Assembly (NCBI GenBank): GCA_035468985.1
Contig: DATISF010000032.1
Location: forward strand, 24,116 to 88,115
Reading direction: 5' to 3'
Source: DASVHS01 sp035468985
GTDB lineage: Bacteria; Acidobacteriota; Thermoanaerobaculia; Gp7-AA8
Length of the DNA: 64,000 nucleotides
Below, piece after piece: positions 34,953-42,783 of the stretch. The notes beneath the pieces are model-generated. The model was not told the DNA's origin and searched no databases. It worked only from the letters and a program-made list of their open reading frames with translations. Numbering within the stretch: position 1 is the stretch's first letter; the number at the start of each line of letters is the position of its first letter. The translations under genes and the position numbers were made by a program.

Positions 34953-35546
34953 ATGCGACATGGAATGGTGAACCGCAAGCTGGGCAGGACCGCGAGCCAT
35001 CGCGCCGCGATGTTCCGCAATCAGCTCGCCTCATTGATCGAGAACGAGCGCATCGTCACGACGCTGCCGAAAGCCAAAGAGCTCCGGCCGCTCATCGAGA
35101 AGCTCGTGACCCTCGGCAAGAATGACAGCGTGCACGCGCGCCGGCAGGCCGAGCGGATGGTCGCGGACGATCATCTGGTCTCGAAGCTGTTCGGCACGCT
35201 CGGCCCGCGTTTCGCCGAGCGCCCGGGCGGCTACACGCGCATCATCAAGCTCGGCGCGCGCCGCGGTGACGCCGCGGAGATGGCCATTCTCGAGTTCGTC
35301 GGCTACCAGCTGCCGGAACAGGAAAAGCCGGCCGCAGGCGCGGGCGCCGCAGCCGCCGCTCCGAAGAAGGAGAAGAAGGCGAAGGCCGAGGAACCGGCCG
35401 CACCGGCCGAGGAGGCCGCGCCAGCGGAGGCCAAGCCGAAGAAGAAGGCCGCTCCCAAGAAGGAAGCGGCGCCGAAGAAGAAGGCCGCCGCAAAAGAGGA
35501 CAAGCCGAAGAAGAAGCCTTCTTCTTCAAAAAAGAAGAGCAAGTAA
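34953..35546 (+). CDS. rplQ: 50S ribosomal protein L17 with long Lys/Ala-rich C-terminal tail
   Basis: A 197-aa protein. Residues 1-118 are a normal L17 (MRHGMVNRKLGRTASHRAAM, LARRGD-like GARRGDAAEMAILEFVG). The remaining 75-80 residues are a low-complexity tail of Ala, Lys, Glu and Pro with repeated PKKK/APKK units, ending SSSKKKSK, resembling histone-H1-like tails. Usual bacterial length is about 115-130. ATG 34953 chosen over the upstream in-frame ATG in the repeat. Last gene before the terminator. Confidence 0.95.
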   Translation: MRHGMVNRKLGRTASHRAAMFRNQLASLIENERIVTTLPKAKELRPLIEKLVTLGKNDSVHARRQAERMVADDHLVSKLFGTLGPRFAERPGGYTRIIKLGARRGDAAEMAILEFVGYQLPEQEKPAAGAGAAAAAPKKEKKAKAEEPAAPAEEAAPAEAKPKKKAAPKKEAAPKKKAAAKEDKPKKKPSSSKKKSK

Positions 35547-35553
35547 CAAAAAG

Positions 35554-35578
35554 AGCCCGCCGAATCGGCGGGCTTTTT
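35554..35578 (+). terminator. Intrinsic terminator of the ribosomal superoperon
   Basis: AGCCCGCCG (35554-35562), loop AAT, CGGCGGGCT (35566-35574), then a T-run to 35578. Preceded by an A-rich stretch, so it could work from both sides. Ends the rpsL-rplQ block 8 bp after the rplQ stop. Confidence 0.9.
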
Positions 35579-35681
35579 CGTTAATCTGCCGTCGTGCGCC
35601 GGATCGTCCCGTTGCTTGTTTGTCCCCCACAACGACGAAGGTCGTCGCCGCGGTCTTGTTCAGGATCCGCGGTTTCCGGTG

Positions 35682-36076
35682 AAGGTCACGGCCGGCGCCG
35701 TTGATCGACAACCAGCCGTGCCAGCGCCGGCGAGTTGCAGTCTGGGGCCCGGGATCGTCTTCCTTCACGGAGGAGGATTCCGCACCGGCGACAGTCGGGG
35801 GCGAGGAGAGTCGCCGGACTCTGTGAGCAGTTCGCCAGCCGCCATTCGGGCGGTCCTCGATCTGTCCGGCACGATGAAGGGCGCGCTTGCCTCGATGCAA
35901 CCGGGCGATCCGCTGTCGCCGATCGCGCCGCCGAAGTGGGTGTGCCGCACGAAACGTACTTTCGTGAAAGGAAGAGCAGCGGACACATCAAGTCATTCGC
36001 TGTGGAGATCGACGGCGTGACGTTGCTCGATCGAACGGTGGCTTCTTTTTCAGGTACCTCGACCTCGCGCATATGA
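35682..36076 (+). pseudogene. Degraded alpha/beta-hydrolase (esterase-like) gene
   Basis: No intact gene lies between 35580 and 36129. One frame (about 35682-35945) reads PGIVFLHGGGFRTGD, containing the HGGG oxyanion motif of carboxylesterase-like hydrolases, then AIRAVLDLSGTM and MQPGDP, close to the region where such enzymes read PGDPP before an HGT-D-VP block. The catalytic Asp region is missing. A second frame then reads EVGVPHETYFRERKSSGH up to 36076, resembling the segment that ends at the catalytic His. This looks like a gene with an internal deletion and frameshift. Weak but consistent evidence. Confidence 0.45.
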
Positions 36077-36129
36077 CGCAGCGGCGGTAAAGGAGTCCGC
36101 CGCCGGCATCAGGAGGTAGAGTTTTCGTC

Positions 36130-36639
36130 ATGAATGACATCGAAGTCCGCTCGTCCTCGATCGAGGGTTTGGGCATCTTCGCGGCCCGGCCGTTCCGCGC
36201 GGGCGGGCGGATCACTCGGATGAACGTCGTGCGCGAAGTCACTCCTGAAACGCCGATTCGTCCCGATCTCGGCGAACGAATCGACCACTGCTCGTATCCT
36301 GATGGCAAGGTCGTTCTCATCGCCTTTCCCGAGAGACACGTGAACCATTCGTGCGATCCGAACGCGTACGAGCGTTTCGAGGGTCACACCTCGTTCCTGG
36401 TCGCGCTGCGCGGCGTCGCAAAGGGCGAGGAGATCACCATCGACTACAACGTCAACATCACGAACGGCACCGCCTGGCCGTGCCGCTGCGGTGCCGCTCG
36501 TTGCCGTGGCGAAGTGGCCGGCGATTTCTTCCGGCTCCCTGTCGAATGGCAGCGTGAATACAGGCCGCTCCTCGCCGAGTGGTTCGTTCGCCGGAACCGC
36601 GATCGCCTCGACGCGTCTACGGCTCGATCGTCGACGTGA
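36130..36639 (+). CDS. SET-domain protein (putative protein lysine methyltransferase)
   Basis: A 169-aa single-domain protein. GLGIFAARPFRAGGRI near residues 13-28, NHSCDPN at about 77-83 and GEEITIDYN near 101-109 are the SAM- and lysine-binding motifs of SET methyltransferases; a post-SET CRCGAARCRG (C-x-C-x4-C) follows near 120. Bacterial SET proteins methylate protein lysines; the target here is unknown. Its 3' end overlaps the convergent M28 peptidase gene by 23 bp. Confidence 0.75.
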   Translation: MNDIEVRSSSIEGLGIFAARPFRAGGRITRMNVVREVTPETPIRPDLGERIDHCSYPDGKVVLIAFPERHVNHSCDPNAYERFEGHTSFLVALRGVAKGEEITIDYNVNITNGTAWPCRCGAARCRGEVAGDFFRLPVEWQREYRPLLAEWFVRRNRDRLDASTARSST

Positions 36640-38056
36640 AGATCGCGATCAGCACCGCGGTTGCCGGAAGTGCCAGCGCACCGAGCGCGGTGTACAGCAG
36701 AAGGCCGAGCGGAAAGAAGAAGATTGCCGCGATCGGGGCTGCGATCACATTCCTGAAGTGCATGGCAATCGCCGGCACAAGGAACAGGAAACTCACGCCA
36801 GGCAGCGTGAGCGCGAGCGCGATGGCGATGAGGTGCCACACGAGCGAGCGGCCATGCCACGAGCGCCTGCGCGTGAGCAGGAGCGTGCTGGCGAGCCCCA
36901 CGATCCACATCGCCGCGACGGCGGGAGCAGGGTGGGCGAGACGGTGCGGCATCAGCTTCATGGCCATGATCCCGATCACCGCCGCGCACGCGATCGCGGC
37001 GGCGAGCATCAGGGCGCCCATGGCGATCTCGCGCCCCGGCTGACCGCGCATCGTGACGAGCAGCACGATCAGACTGGCGAGCGCGATCCAGATCGTCCAC
37101 CCTTCCGGCCACCACACGACGAAAAACCCGAGGACGTCGAAGAAGACGGCATTGCCGGGACGCATGTGTGTGAGGTCGGTATTCCCGAGGGCCCGCAGCA
37201 TTGCCAGCGCGTTGTCGCAATGATGCTGCAGCGTGCGCATGTCGGCGTGCGCGAGATCGTCGGTCGCCTTGTGATAGTTCTCGACTCCGCCGATGGCTGC
37301 GAAATTGACCGCGATCTTGCCGGCCCGCTTGAACACCGTCAGGTCGCTATCGTTCGGCATCAGCTCGTAGACCGCGTAGAACAGCGAGCTCGTGACCGGC
37401 TGCGGAATTGATCGGAACAGCGGGACGAGATCGCGATTGTTGCGGCTCGTCTCGTACAGGTAGCTCGGCCCCGATGTGCCACGATCATCGACGTTGACCA
37501 CCGCGCGCACGGCCGCCGACCGCGGATCGCGCCCGAACGCTTCGGCGCCCAGAAGGCCGGCTTCTTCGCCATCCGTGATCAGGAAGCCGATCGGATTCCG
37601 GAACCGCTCCGTCCGAAGGATCGATGCACACTCGAGAAGAGTGGCGACCCCGACGCCGTCATCGGATGCGCCTGGCCCCTCCGGCCTGGAGTCGTAGTGC
37701 GCGACGCCGAGGACGATGTCGCCGGGCGTCTGCGGAAGGACGAGGATGTTCTCGACCGTCGCGCAGCGATGGCGGCGGCCGCCGCACGAGTACGCGCGCT
37801 GGATCACCGGCTCATAGCCGAGGGCGCGGAAGCGGGCCACGACGCGGTCGCGAACGACGGCGTTCGCCGGCGACTCGACGGGGTGCGGGACCTGCTCCCG
37901 GAGCAGATCGCTGAGCGTGGCCATCGCCCGTGAGGCCATCGGCCCCGGCGCCGGCCCGCGCAGCCGCAGGGCCGTGATGCCGAGGATCAGCGCCAGAAGC
38001 GTGACGATTGCAACCCTGGCGGCCGGACTCCGTAGTGTGTTTTCGGAGGAAGCCAA
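36617..38056 (-). CDS. M28-family zinc peptidase with C-terminal membrane domain
   Basis: A 479-aa protein. An N-terminal helix (about 14-32) places the peptidase outside the cytoplasm. Metal-site motifs: AHYDSRPEGPGASDDG (about 117-132), ITDGEEAGLLGAE, and NVDDRG; HKATDD lies further on. From about residue 310 there are five or six helices, as in ER-aminopeptidase-like M28 proteins. The start is uncertain: TTG 38056 gives a full N-terminal helix, but no ATG or GTG does. It is divergent from the DUF4097 gene, whose ATG shares base 38056. Confidence 0.75.
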   Translation of the reverse strand: MASSENTLRSPAARVAIVTLLALILGITALRLRGPAPGPMASRAMATLSDLLREQVPHPVESPANAVVRDRVVARFRALGYEPVIQRAYSCGGRRHRCATVENILVLPQTPGDIVLGVAHYDSRPEGPGASDDGVGVATLLECASILRTERFRNPIGFLITDGEEAGLLGAEAFGRDPRSAAVRAVVNVDDRGTSGPSYLYETSRNNRDLVPLFRSIPQPVTSSLFYAVYELMPNDSDLTVFKRAGKIAVNFAAIGGVENYHKATDDLAHADMRTLQHHCDNALAMLRALGNTDLTHMRPGNAVFFDVLGFFVVWWPEGWTIWIALASLIVLLVTMRGQPGREIAMGALMLAAAIACAAVIGIMAMKLMPHRLAHPAPAVAAMWIVGLASTLLLTRRRSWHGRSLVWHLIAIALALTLPGVSFLFLVPAIAMHFRNVIAAPIAAIFFFPLGLLLYTALGALALPATAVLIAIFTSTIEP

Positions 38057-38832
38057 TGCGCAGGTCTATTCTGCCACTGATCCTCGGGATCGCGTTCGCC
38101 GCCACCGCTTCCGCGGAGCGGCTTCAGGAGCCGTTCGACCGCACGGTCGACCTGCGGGCTGGCGGCGCGGTGACGATCGAAAATGTGAACGGACGGATCA
38201 CCGTGTCGTCATGGGACCAGCCGCGCGTGCGCATTCACGCCACCCGGAAAGCGGAGACGCGCGAGGCGCTCGACAAACTTTCGATCGACGTGCGCCCGAC
38301 CGCGGACGGCGTGGCCATCGTCACCCGCTCGCCGAAGCAGAGCGAGGGTGGATTGTTCGATTTCCTGTTCGGCAACGGCGACAACACCTCCGTCGAGTAC
38401 GACGTCACCGTGCCGCGCTCCAGCGATCTCAAGGTCGAGAACACGAACGGATCGATCAACGTGGCGGACATCAACGGCCGCCTGGAGCTGAGCACGACGA
38501 ACGGACGTATCGAGGCAATGCACTGCTCCGGCTCGATCAACGCCGGCACGACCAATGGTGCGATCCGTGCCGAGCTGCTTGAAGTCAGTCCGTCGAAGCG
38601 GATGGAATTCGAGACGACGAACGGCAGCATCAGCCTCACTGTGCCCCCGACGTTTGCCGCGGAGGTCGAGGCCGATACGACCAACGGATCAATCCGCACC
38701 GATCTGCCGATCATGACCCGGAGCTTCAGCCGCCGCGAGCTGCGGGGAACGATGAACGGCGGCGGGATGCAGCTCTCGTTGCACACGACCAACGGGAGCA
38801 TCGAGATCCGCTCGACCGGCGTGACTCGTTGA
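38056..38832 (+). CDS. DUF4097-family exported beta-strand protein
   Basis: A 258-aa protein with a signal peptide (MRRSILPLILGIAFAATASA) and a right-handed, repeat-rich beta structure: the phrases VENTNGSINV, LSTTNGRIEA, AGTTNGAIRA, FETTNGSISL and HTTNGSIEIRS recur about every 20 residues. DUF4097 proteins are described as putative adhesins, commonly in the envelope; function untested. ATG 38056 has GGAGGAAGC ahead. A 114-bp segment after its stop holds no clear gene. Confidence 0.75.
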   Translation: MRRSILPLILGIAFAATASAERLQEPFDRTVDLRAGGAVTIENVNGRITVSSWDQPRVRIHATRKAETREALDKLSIDVRPTADGVAIVTRSPKQSEGGLFDFLFGNGDNTSVEYDVTVPRSSDLKVENTNGSINVADINGRLELSTTNGRIEAMHCSGSINAGTTNGAIRAELLEVSPSKRMEFETTNGSISLTVPPTFAAEVEADTTNGSIRTDLPIMTRSFSRRELRGTMNGGGMQLSLHTTNGSIEIRSTGVTR

Positions 38833-38946
38833 CCACCGAGATCGTGCCGTCCAGACTGACGCGATAGCGGAACACCCCGGCATCGAGGTCGAGCGGCGCG
38901 CGCAGCGCGCGCATGATCAGGCGGATGGGGTCGCGTTCGCGCACGT

Positions 38947-39420
38947 TCAATGTTTCTGCATCGCGTCGACGGTGTCGGGATGCAGGTAGATGTTCGAGCC
39001 GACCTGGATCCAGCCGCCGTTCTCTTTGTGGTAGACGTCGAGCGAGCGCAGTTTCGACGCACTCCACGTCGTGCCGGTCGTCTCCGCGACATACGGCACG
39101 AGCGCGACGTCGCCGTAGAACTCGTAGTCGATGCTGAGGATCTGGTAGGCGGTCATCCGGTTGGGATTCTTCGCGGCTGCCGCGGTGCACGGCGCGAACG
39201 ACATGTAGCCGTCGATGCCGTGAACGATCGATCGAGCCTGCGTCGTGAATCCGATCCAGTTCGCGGAGTGCGTGGAGCGGATCGTCGCGCAGTCGCGGTC
39301 GATGTACGCCTGAAAGATCTTCTCGATGTGTGCGCGGATTGCGGCCTTGTCGGCGTCACGGTCCGCTGCGAAAACGGGGGAGCAGATCAGGAGGAGAACC
39401 AGCAGTCGTTTCACGTCCAA
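38947..39420 (-). CDS. Exported SnoaL/DUF4440-like (NTF2-fold) protein
   Basis: A 157-aa protein with a signal peptide (MDVKRLLVLLLICSPVFA) followed by an NTF2-like cone fold: AIRAHIEKIFQAYIDRDCATI, WIGFTTQARSIVHG, LSIDYEFYGDVALVPY and KENGGWIQVGSNIYLH. Members bind or hydrolyse small hydrophobic ligands; no specific role is apparent. After the stop, a different minus-strand frame (38833-38946) reads LIMRALRAPLDLDAGVFRYR, which looks protein-like and could mean a frameshifted longer ancestor. Confidence 0.65.
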   Translation of the reverse strand: MDVKRLLVLLLICSPVFAADRDADKAAIRAHIEKIFQAYIDRDCATIRSTHSANWIGFTTQARSIVHGIDGYMSFAPCTAAAAKNPNRMTAYQILSIDYEFYGDVALVPYVAETTGTTWSASKLRSLDVYHKENGGWIQVGSNIYLHPDTVDAMQKH

Positions 39421-39428
39421 TCCTTTCG

Positions 39429-39869
39429 TCAGCGCCCCTGCGCCTTCTCGCCGCGCAGGGTCATGAGCGTGCTCGTGGCGTGAGCGACGAGGTCACCTTT
39501 GGCATCGCGAACGTCACACGTGACCAGTCCGACCGTCTTCCCCCGCCGGATCACGCGCGCTTCCGCCCGTAATCGGCCGTTCCATACCGGCTTGAGGAAA
39601 TTGATCTTCAGCTCGAGCGTGGTGAACGTCTCTCCCTCCTCGAGCTCGCTCGCCCAGGCCATGCCCATCGCTCCGTCGGAGAGATCGCAGAGAACGCCGC
39701 CATGCAGCGTTCCCATCGGATTGGCGTGGCGGTCGGCGTCCGCTTCCATCTCGAACGCCGCGCTATCCGGCCCGATCTCGACGATGTTGAAGCCGAGGGT
39801 CCGTCCGATGGGCACGGAGATCTCGCCGGCGATGATTTTTCGCGCGCGATCCATGAACGGGCGGCTCAT
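39429..39869 (-). CDS. PaaI-type hotdog thioesterase
   Basis: A 146-aa single hotdog domain. NPMGTLHGGVLCDLSDGAMGMA (residues about 51-72) holds the HGG...D active-site signature of PaaI-like acyl-CoA thioesterases, and FLKPVWNGRLRAEARVIRRGKTVG is the conserved second half. It lies 7 bp downstream of a second hotdog gene on the same strand, so the pair is probably cotranscribed. Substrate unknown. Confidence 0.8.
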   Translation of the reverse strand: MSRPFMDRARKIIAGEISVPIGRTLGFNIVEIGPDSAAFEMEADADRHANPMGTLHGGVLCDLSDGAMGMAWASELEEGETFTTLELKINFLKPVWNGRLRAEARVIRRGKTVGLVTCDVRDAKGDLVAHATSTLMTLRGEKAQGR

Positions 39870-39876
39870 GAGGCCG

Positions 39877-40311
39877 CTACACGTATCCGATTTCAGGCGT
39901 CAATGCAATCGTGCTGCGCATGAACGAGCCGCTGCCGCGACCGATCTGCTTGCCGCGCCCATCGTGGAGCTCCGCTTCAGCAACGAAAAGCTGTCGCGAC
40001 TGATGAACCACGCGCGCCGTCGCTTTCATGATTCCTTCGCTGATCGGACGCGTGAGGTAGACGTTGTAGCTGACCGTGAGGACGAAGACGTCGGGCACGA
40101 GCGAGTTCACGGCGAAGAATGCCGCGTCATCGAGCGCTTTGAAGTAGACGGCTCCGTGCACGGCGTTCGCGGCATGGAAGAAGTCGGGCCGGATCTCGAT
40201 CTCGACTTCCGCGCGCCCTTCACCGGAAATGGTGAGCCGCGGCCGGAAGTATTCATTGATCTTCGCGGCGGTGTTGTACATCCGCTCGAGTTTTCGGAAG
40301 TGCTCGGACAT
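39877..40311 (-). CDS. Hotdog-fold thioesterase (PaaI-like), second copy
   Basis: A 144-aa hotdog protein. NAVHGAVYFKALDDAAFFAVNS (about 49-70) corresponds to the HGG...D helix region but with HGA, and YNVYLTRPISEGIMKATARVVHQSRQLFV follows. It is distinct enough from its neighbour to suggest a different acyl substrate or a heteromeric pair; that is inference. A remnant of an SDR gene lies just upstream. Confidence 0.75.
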   Translation of the reverse strand: MSEHFRKLERMYNTAAKINEYFRPRLTISGEGRAEVEIEIRPDFFHAANAVHGAVYFKALDDAAFFAVNSLVPDVFVLTVSYNVYLTRPISEGIMKATARVVHQSRQLFVAEAELHDGRGKQIGRGSGSFMRSTIALTPEIGYV

Positions 40312-40325
40312 CGAGTGGAGTGTAG

Positions 40326-40411
40326 CGACTCCGGCGTGATGTATGCCTGCGTGATTCCGCCGTCCACGAGAAACGTTGCAGCATTGACATACGACGCCTC
40401 GCTCGGGCTAA
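40326..40411 (-). pseudogene. C-terminal remnant of a short-chain dehydrogenase
   Basis: On the minus strand this 96-bp gap encodes SPSEASYVNAATFLVDGGIT followed by QAYITPES. This closely matches the SDR C-terminal block (ASD-ASYV-G-TF-VDGG), including the conserved VDGG. The rest of the gene is missing: the fragment begins exactly at the stop codon of the EamA gene. It looks like the scar of a deletion or replacement. Confidence 0.6.
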
Positions 40412-41268
40412 TCCACAGCCGGCAATTCGGTTGCCGGCTCCGCGGCCAGCGTGTGCCATCCGATCGCGCAGAGCACCACGACCGCCCCGGCGATCGCGAA
40501 CCTCGACGGCGTTTCGCCGAGGAAGAGGAAGACCCAGAGGGGATTGGCGATGGGCTCGAGCATGCCCGTGAGAGACGCCTGCGTCGCGGTGACATAGCGC
40601 AGGCCACGGACGAACAGGACGTAGGGAGCGGCGAGCTGAAAGAGCCCGAGGAGGAGAAGCACGATCAGCGATCGGCGGGTCAGGGCGAGATCACTCGCCA
40701 CGAACGGCAGCAGCACCGTTGACACCGCGACGTTGCCCCAGATGATCGCCGATTCCGCGGCGTGGTTCTCACGACGCAGGGCCAGGATCAGAGCCGCGAA
40801 AAAGACGCTCGAGACCAGGGCCATCAGGTTGCCCGCCATTCCGCGCGTCTCGAAGCGCCCGACGAAGAAGAGCGCCATGCCGGTCATGGCCACGGCGATG
40901 GCCGCGACGTCGCGGAGACGCATCGGCTCGCGCGTGACAACCGGCGAAAAGATCAGTACCCAGACGACGCCGGCGTACTGCAGGAAGATGGCATTGGCCG
41001 CCGTCGTCCACTTCGTGGCCACCACGAACGTGGTCAGGCATACGACGTAGCTGATGATCGCGGCGGCGAACACGCCGGTCGACGTCCACCGCTTGCGTCC
41101 CCACACGTCGCGCCCGAAGAGAACGAGCAGTGCGATCCCGGCAAACAGAGAGCGATAGAACGCGACCTTGAGCGGCGGATCGCTGACGGCCTTGATGCCG
41201 ATCCCGCCGCTCGACCAGAGGATCGCCGCGGCGGCGATGAGCAGAAGACCTTTCCGTCGCGGATTCAC
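40408..41268 (-). CDS. EamA/DMT-family transporter
   Basis: A 286-aa inner-membrane protein with ten hydrophobic segments arranged as two EamA halves (about 8-135 and 148-275). AAAILWSSGGIGIKA at the start and LEPIANPLWVFLFLGETPS near 245-263 are typical of drug/metabolite exporters (YdcZ/RhaT-like group). Substrate unknown. Its stop codon abuts the SDR remnant. Confidence 0.85.
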   Translation of the reverse strand: MNPRRKGLLLIAAAAILWSSGGIGIKAVSDPPLKVAFYRSLFAGIALLVLFGRDVWGRKRWTSTGVFAAAIISYVVCLTTFVVATKWTTAANAIFLQYAGVVWVLIFSPVVTREPMRLRDVAAIAVAMTGMALFFVGRFETRGMAGNLMALVSSVFFAALILALRRENHAAESAIIWGNVAVSTVLLPFVASDLALTRRSLIVLLLLGLFQLAAPYVLFVRGLRYVTATQASLTGMLEPIANPLWVFLFLGETPSRFAIAGAVVVLCAIGWHTLAAEPATELPAVD

Positions 41269-41301
41269 GCGCGGATTGTAGTTCGTCAGAATGACCTGCG
41301 G

Positions 41302-41850
41302 TCACTTCACCAGTTTCGAGATCGCCCGAAACTCATCCGTCGCGGAGACCTTGGTGAGCTCGAACAGCGCCATCTCCGTCGAGCTGATCTTCGCGCCGTC
41401 GCTTTCCATCCTGCGCAGCGCGATGTTTTTGTTCTGCTGCGTGCGCGACGAAAGCGCATCGGCGATGAGCGTCACTTCATAACCGGCGCGCAGGAGATCG
41501 CTGACGGTCTGGTAGACGCAGACGTGCGTCTCGATCCCGGTGACGAGAATCTGCCTGCGCCCGCTCTGGCGCAGCGCGGACTCGAATTCCGCGAGGCCCT
41601 GAGCGGAGAAGCAGTTTTTCTCGACCGGCTTGTAGCTCGACTCGAGCGCGGAACGAACCGGCTCGATCGTGGACCCCAGTCCTTTCACGTATTGCTCGGT
41701 GATCATCGCCGGGACGCCGAGGATGCGGCAGCCGCGGATCATGCGGTCGATGTTGCGGGTGATCTCGTCGTGCTGATCGATGACCGGCATCAGCTTCTCC
41801 TGCACGTCGATGATGAGAAGCAGCGCGCTGTTGCGGTCGAGGCGGTTCAT
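41302..41850 (-). CDS. Isochorismatase-like cysteine hydrolase
   Basis: A 182-aa protein. The catalytic triad appears as Asp15 in LLIIDVQ, a Lys in EKNCFSAQG (about 77) and the nucleophilic Cys in GIETHVCVY (about 111). Family members hydrolyse C-N bonds (nicotinamidase, ureido-acid hydrolases) or vinyl ethers. It sits 9 bp downstream of the hydroxyacid dehydrogenase on the same strand; substrate unknown. Confidence 0.82.
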   Translation of the reverse strand: MNRLDRNSALLLIIDVQEKLMPVIDQHDEITRNIDRMIRGCRILGVPAMITEQYVKGLGSTIEPVRSALESSYKPVEKNCFSAQGLAEFESALRQSGRRQILVTGIETHVCVYQTVSDLLRAGYEVTLIADALSSRTQQNKNIALRRMESDGAKISSTEMALFELTKVSATDEFRAISKLVK

Positions 41851-41859
41851 CGGGCACGA

Positions 41860-42783
41860 CTATACAACCGGGTGCAGCGGCTTTTGGCCGCGGAAGAAGC
41901 GGAAGACGTCCGTCGCCGCCGACTCCGCCATGGCGTTGCGCGCCTCTTCGGTTGCCGATCCGATGTGCGGCACGATGACGACGTTCTTCATTGACAGCAG
42001 CCGCGGGTTGACCTCGGGCTCGTTTTCGTAGACGTCGAGGCCGGCGCCGCGGATGTGGCCCGATTCCAGCGCGTCGCAGAGCGCGTTCTCGTCGATCAGC
42101 GGCCCGCGCGATGTGTTGATGATGTACGCCCCGGGCTTCATCACGTCCAGCGCTCTACGGTCGATGATGTGGCGCGTGGCCTCGGTCAGCGGCGTGTGCA
42201 GCGTGACGATGTCGCTCGTCGCCAGCAGTTCACCGATCGGCATTCCGCCCGACTTCGAGAGGTGAACGGTGTCCATGCCGAACGCGGCGGCCCGGCGGGC
42301 GACGGCGCTTCCGATCCGCCCCATCCCGATGATGCCGAGGCGCTTGCCTTCGAGCGAGGTGCCGAGGAGTTTGAGCGGCTCCCATTCGCAGCGGCCGGTC
42401 GAGCGGATCTCCGCATCGCCTTCGAGGAGCCGGCGGGTGACGGCCAGAATGAGCGCCATCGTCAGATCGGCGGTCGCTTCGGTGAGCACGCCGGGCGTGT
42501 GTGTGACGACGATGCCGAGCTCGCGGGCAGCGGGAACGTCGACGTTGTTGTAGCCGACGGCGAAGTTCGCGACGATGCGCAGGTTCGGGTTCGAGGACAG
42601 CACACGGCGCGTCAGCGGATCGGAGAGCAGTGTGATCGCTCCGTCCGCCTCCGACAGGATCGTGATCATCTCCTCCTCGGTCCGCTCGTGCTCGGTGGGA
42701 TGCTCGACGACGTCGAATTCGCCGGCGAGGATCTCGCGCGCGACTCGCGGGAATGCGGCTGTCAGAACGACGGTGTGCTTCAT
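41860..42783 (-). CDS. D-2-hydroxyacid dehydrogenase
   Basis: A 307-aa NAD(P)-dependent enzyme of the D-isomer hydroxyacid family (glycerate/glyoxylate reductase-like). GIIGMGRIGSAVARR (about 150-164) is the Rossmann loop. Catalytic Arg is in NTSRGPLID, Glu in YENEPEV, and the acid-base His in VPHIGSATEEARN. It overlaps the TetR gene by 4 bp (ATGA) and is probably cotranscribed with it. Substrate not determinable. Confidence 0.87.
   Translation of the reverse strand: MKHTVVLTAAFPRVAREILAGEFDVVEHPTEHERTEEEMITILSEADGAITLLSDPLTRRVLSSNPNLRIVANFAVGYNNVDVPAARELGIVVTHTPGVLTEATADLTMALILAVTRRLLEGDAEIRSTGRCEWEPLKLLGTSLEGKRLGIIGMGRIGSAVARRAAAFGMDTVHLSKSGGMPIGELLATSDIVTLHTPLTEATRHIIDRRALDVMKPGAYIINTSRGPLIDENALCDALESGHIRGAGLDVYENEPEVNPRLLSMKNVVIVPHIGSATEEARNAMAESAATDVFRFFRGQKPLHPVV

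Noticed and set aside
35616..36020. Intact 134-aa gene after the ribosomal terminator
   Set aside because: Starts without a ribosome site, and the recognisable hydrolase motifs continue in a different frame, so a decayed gene fits better.
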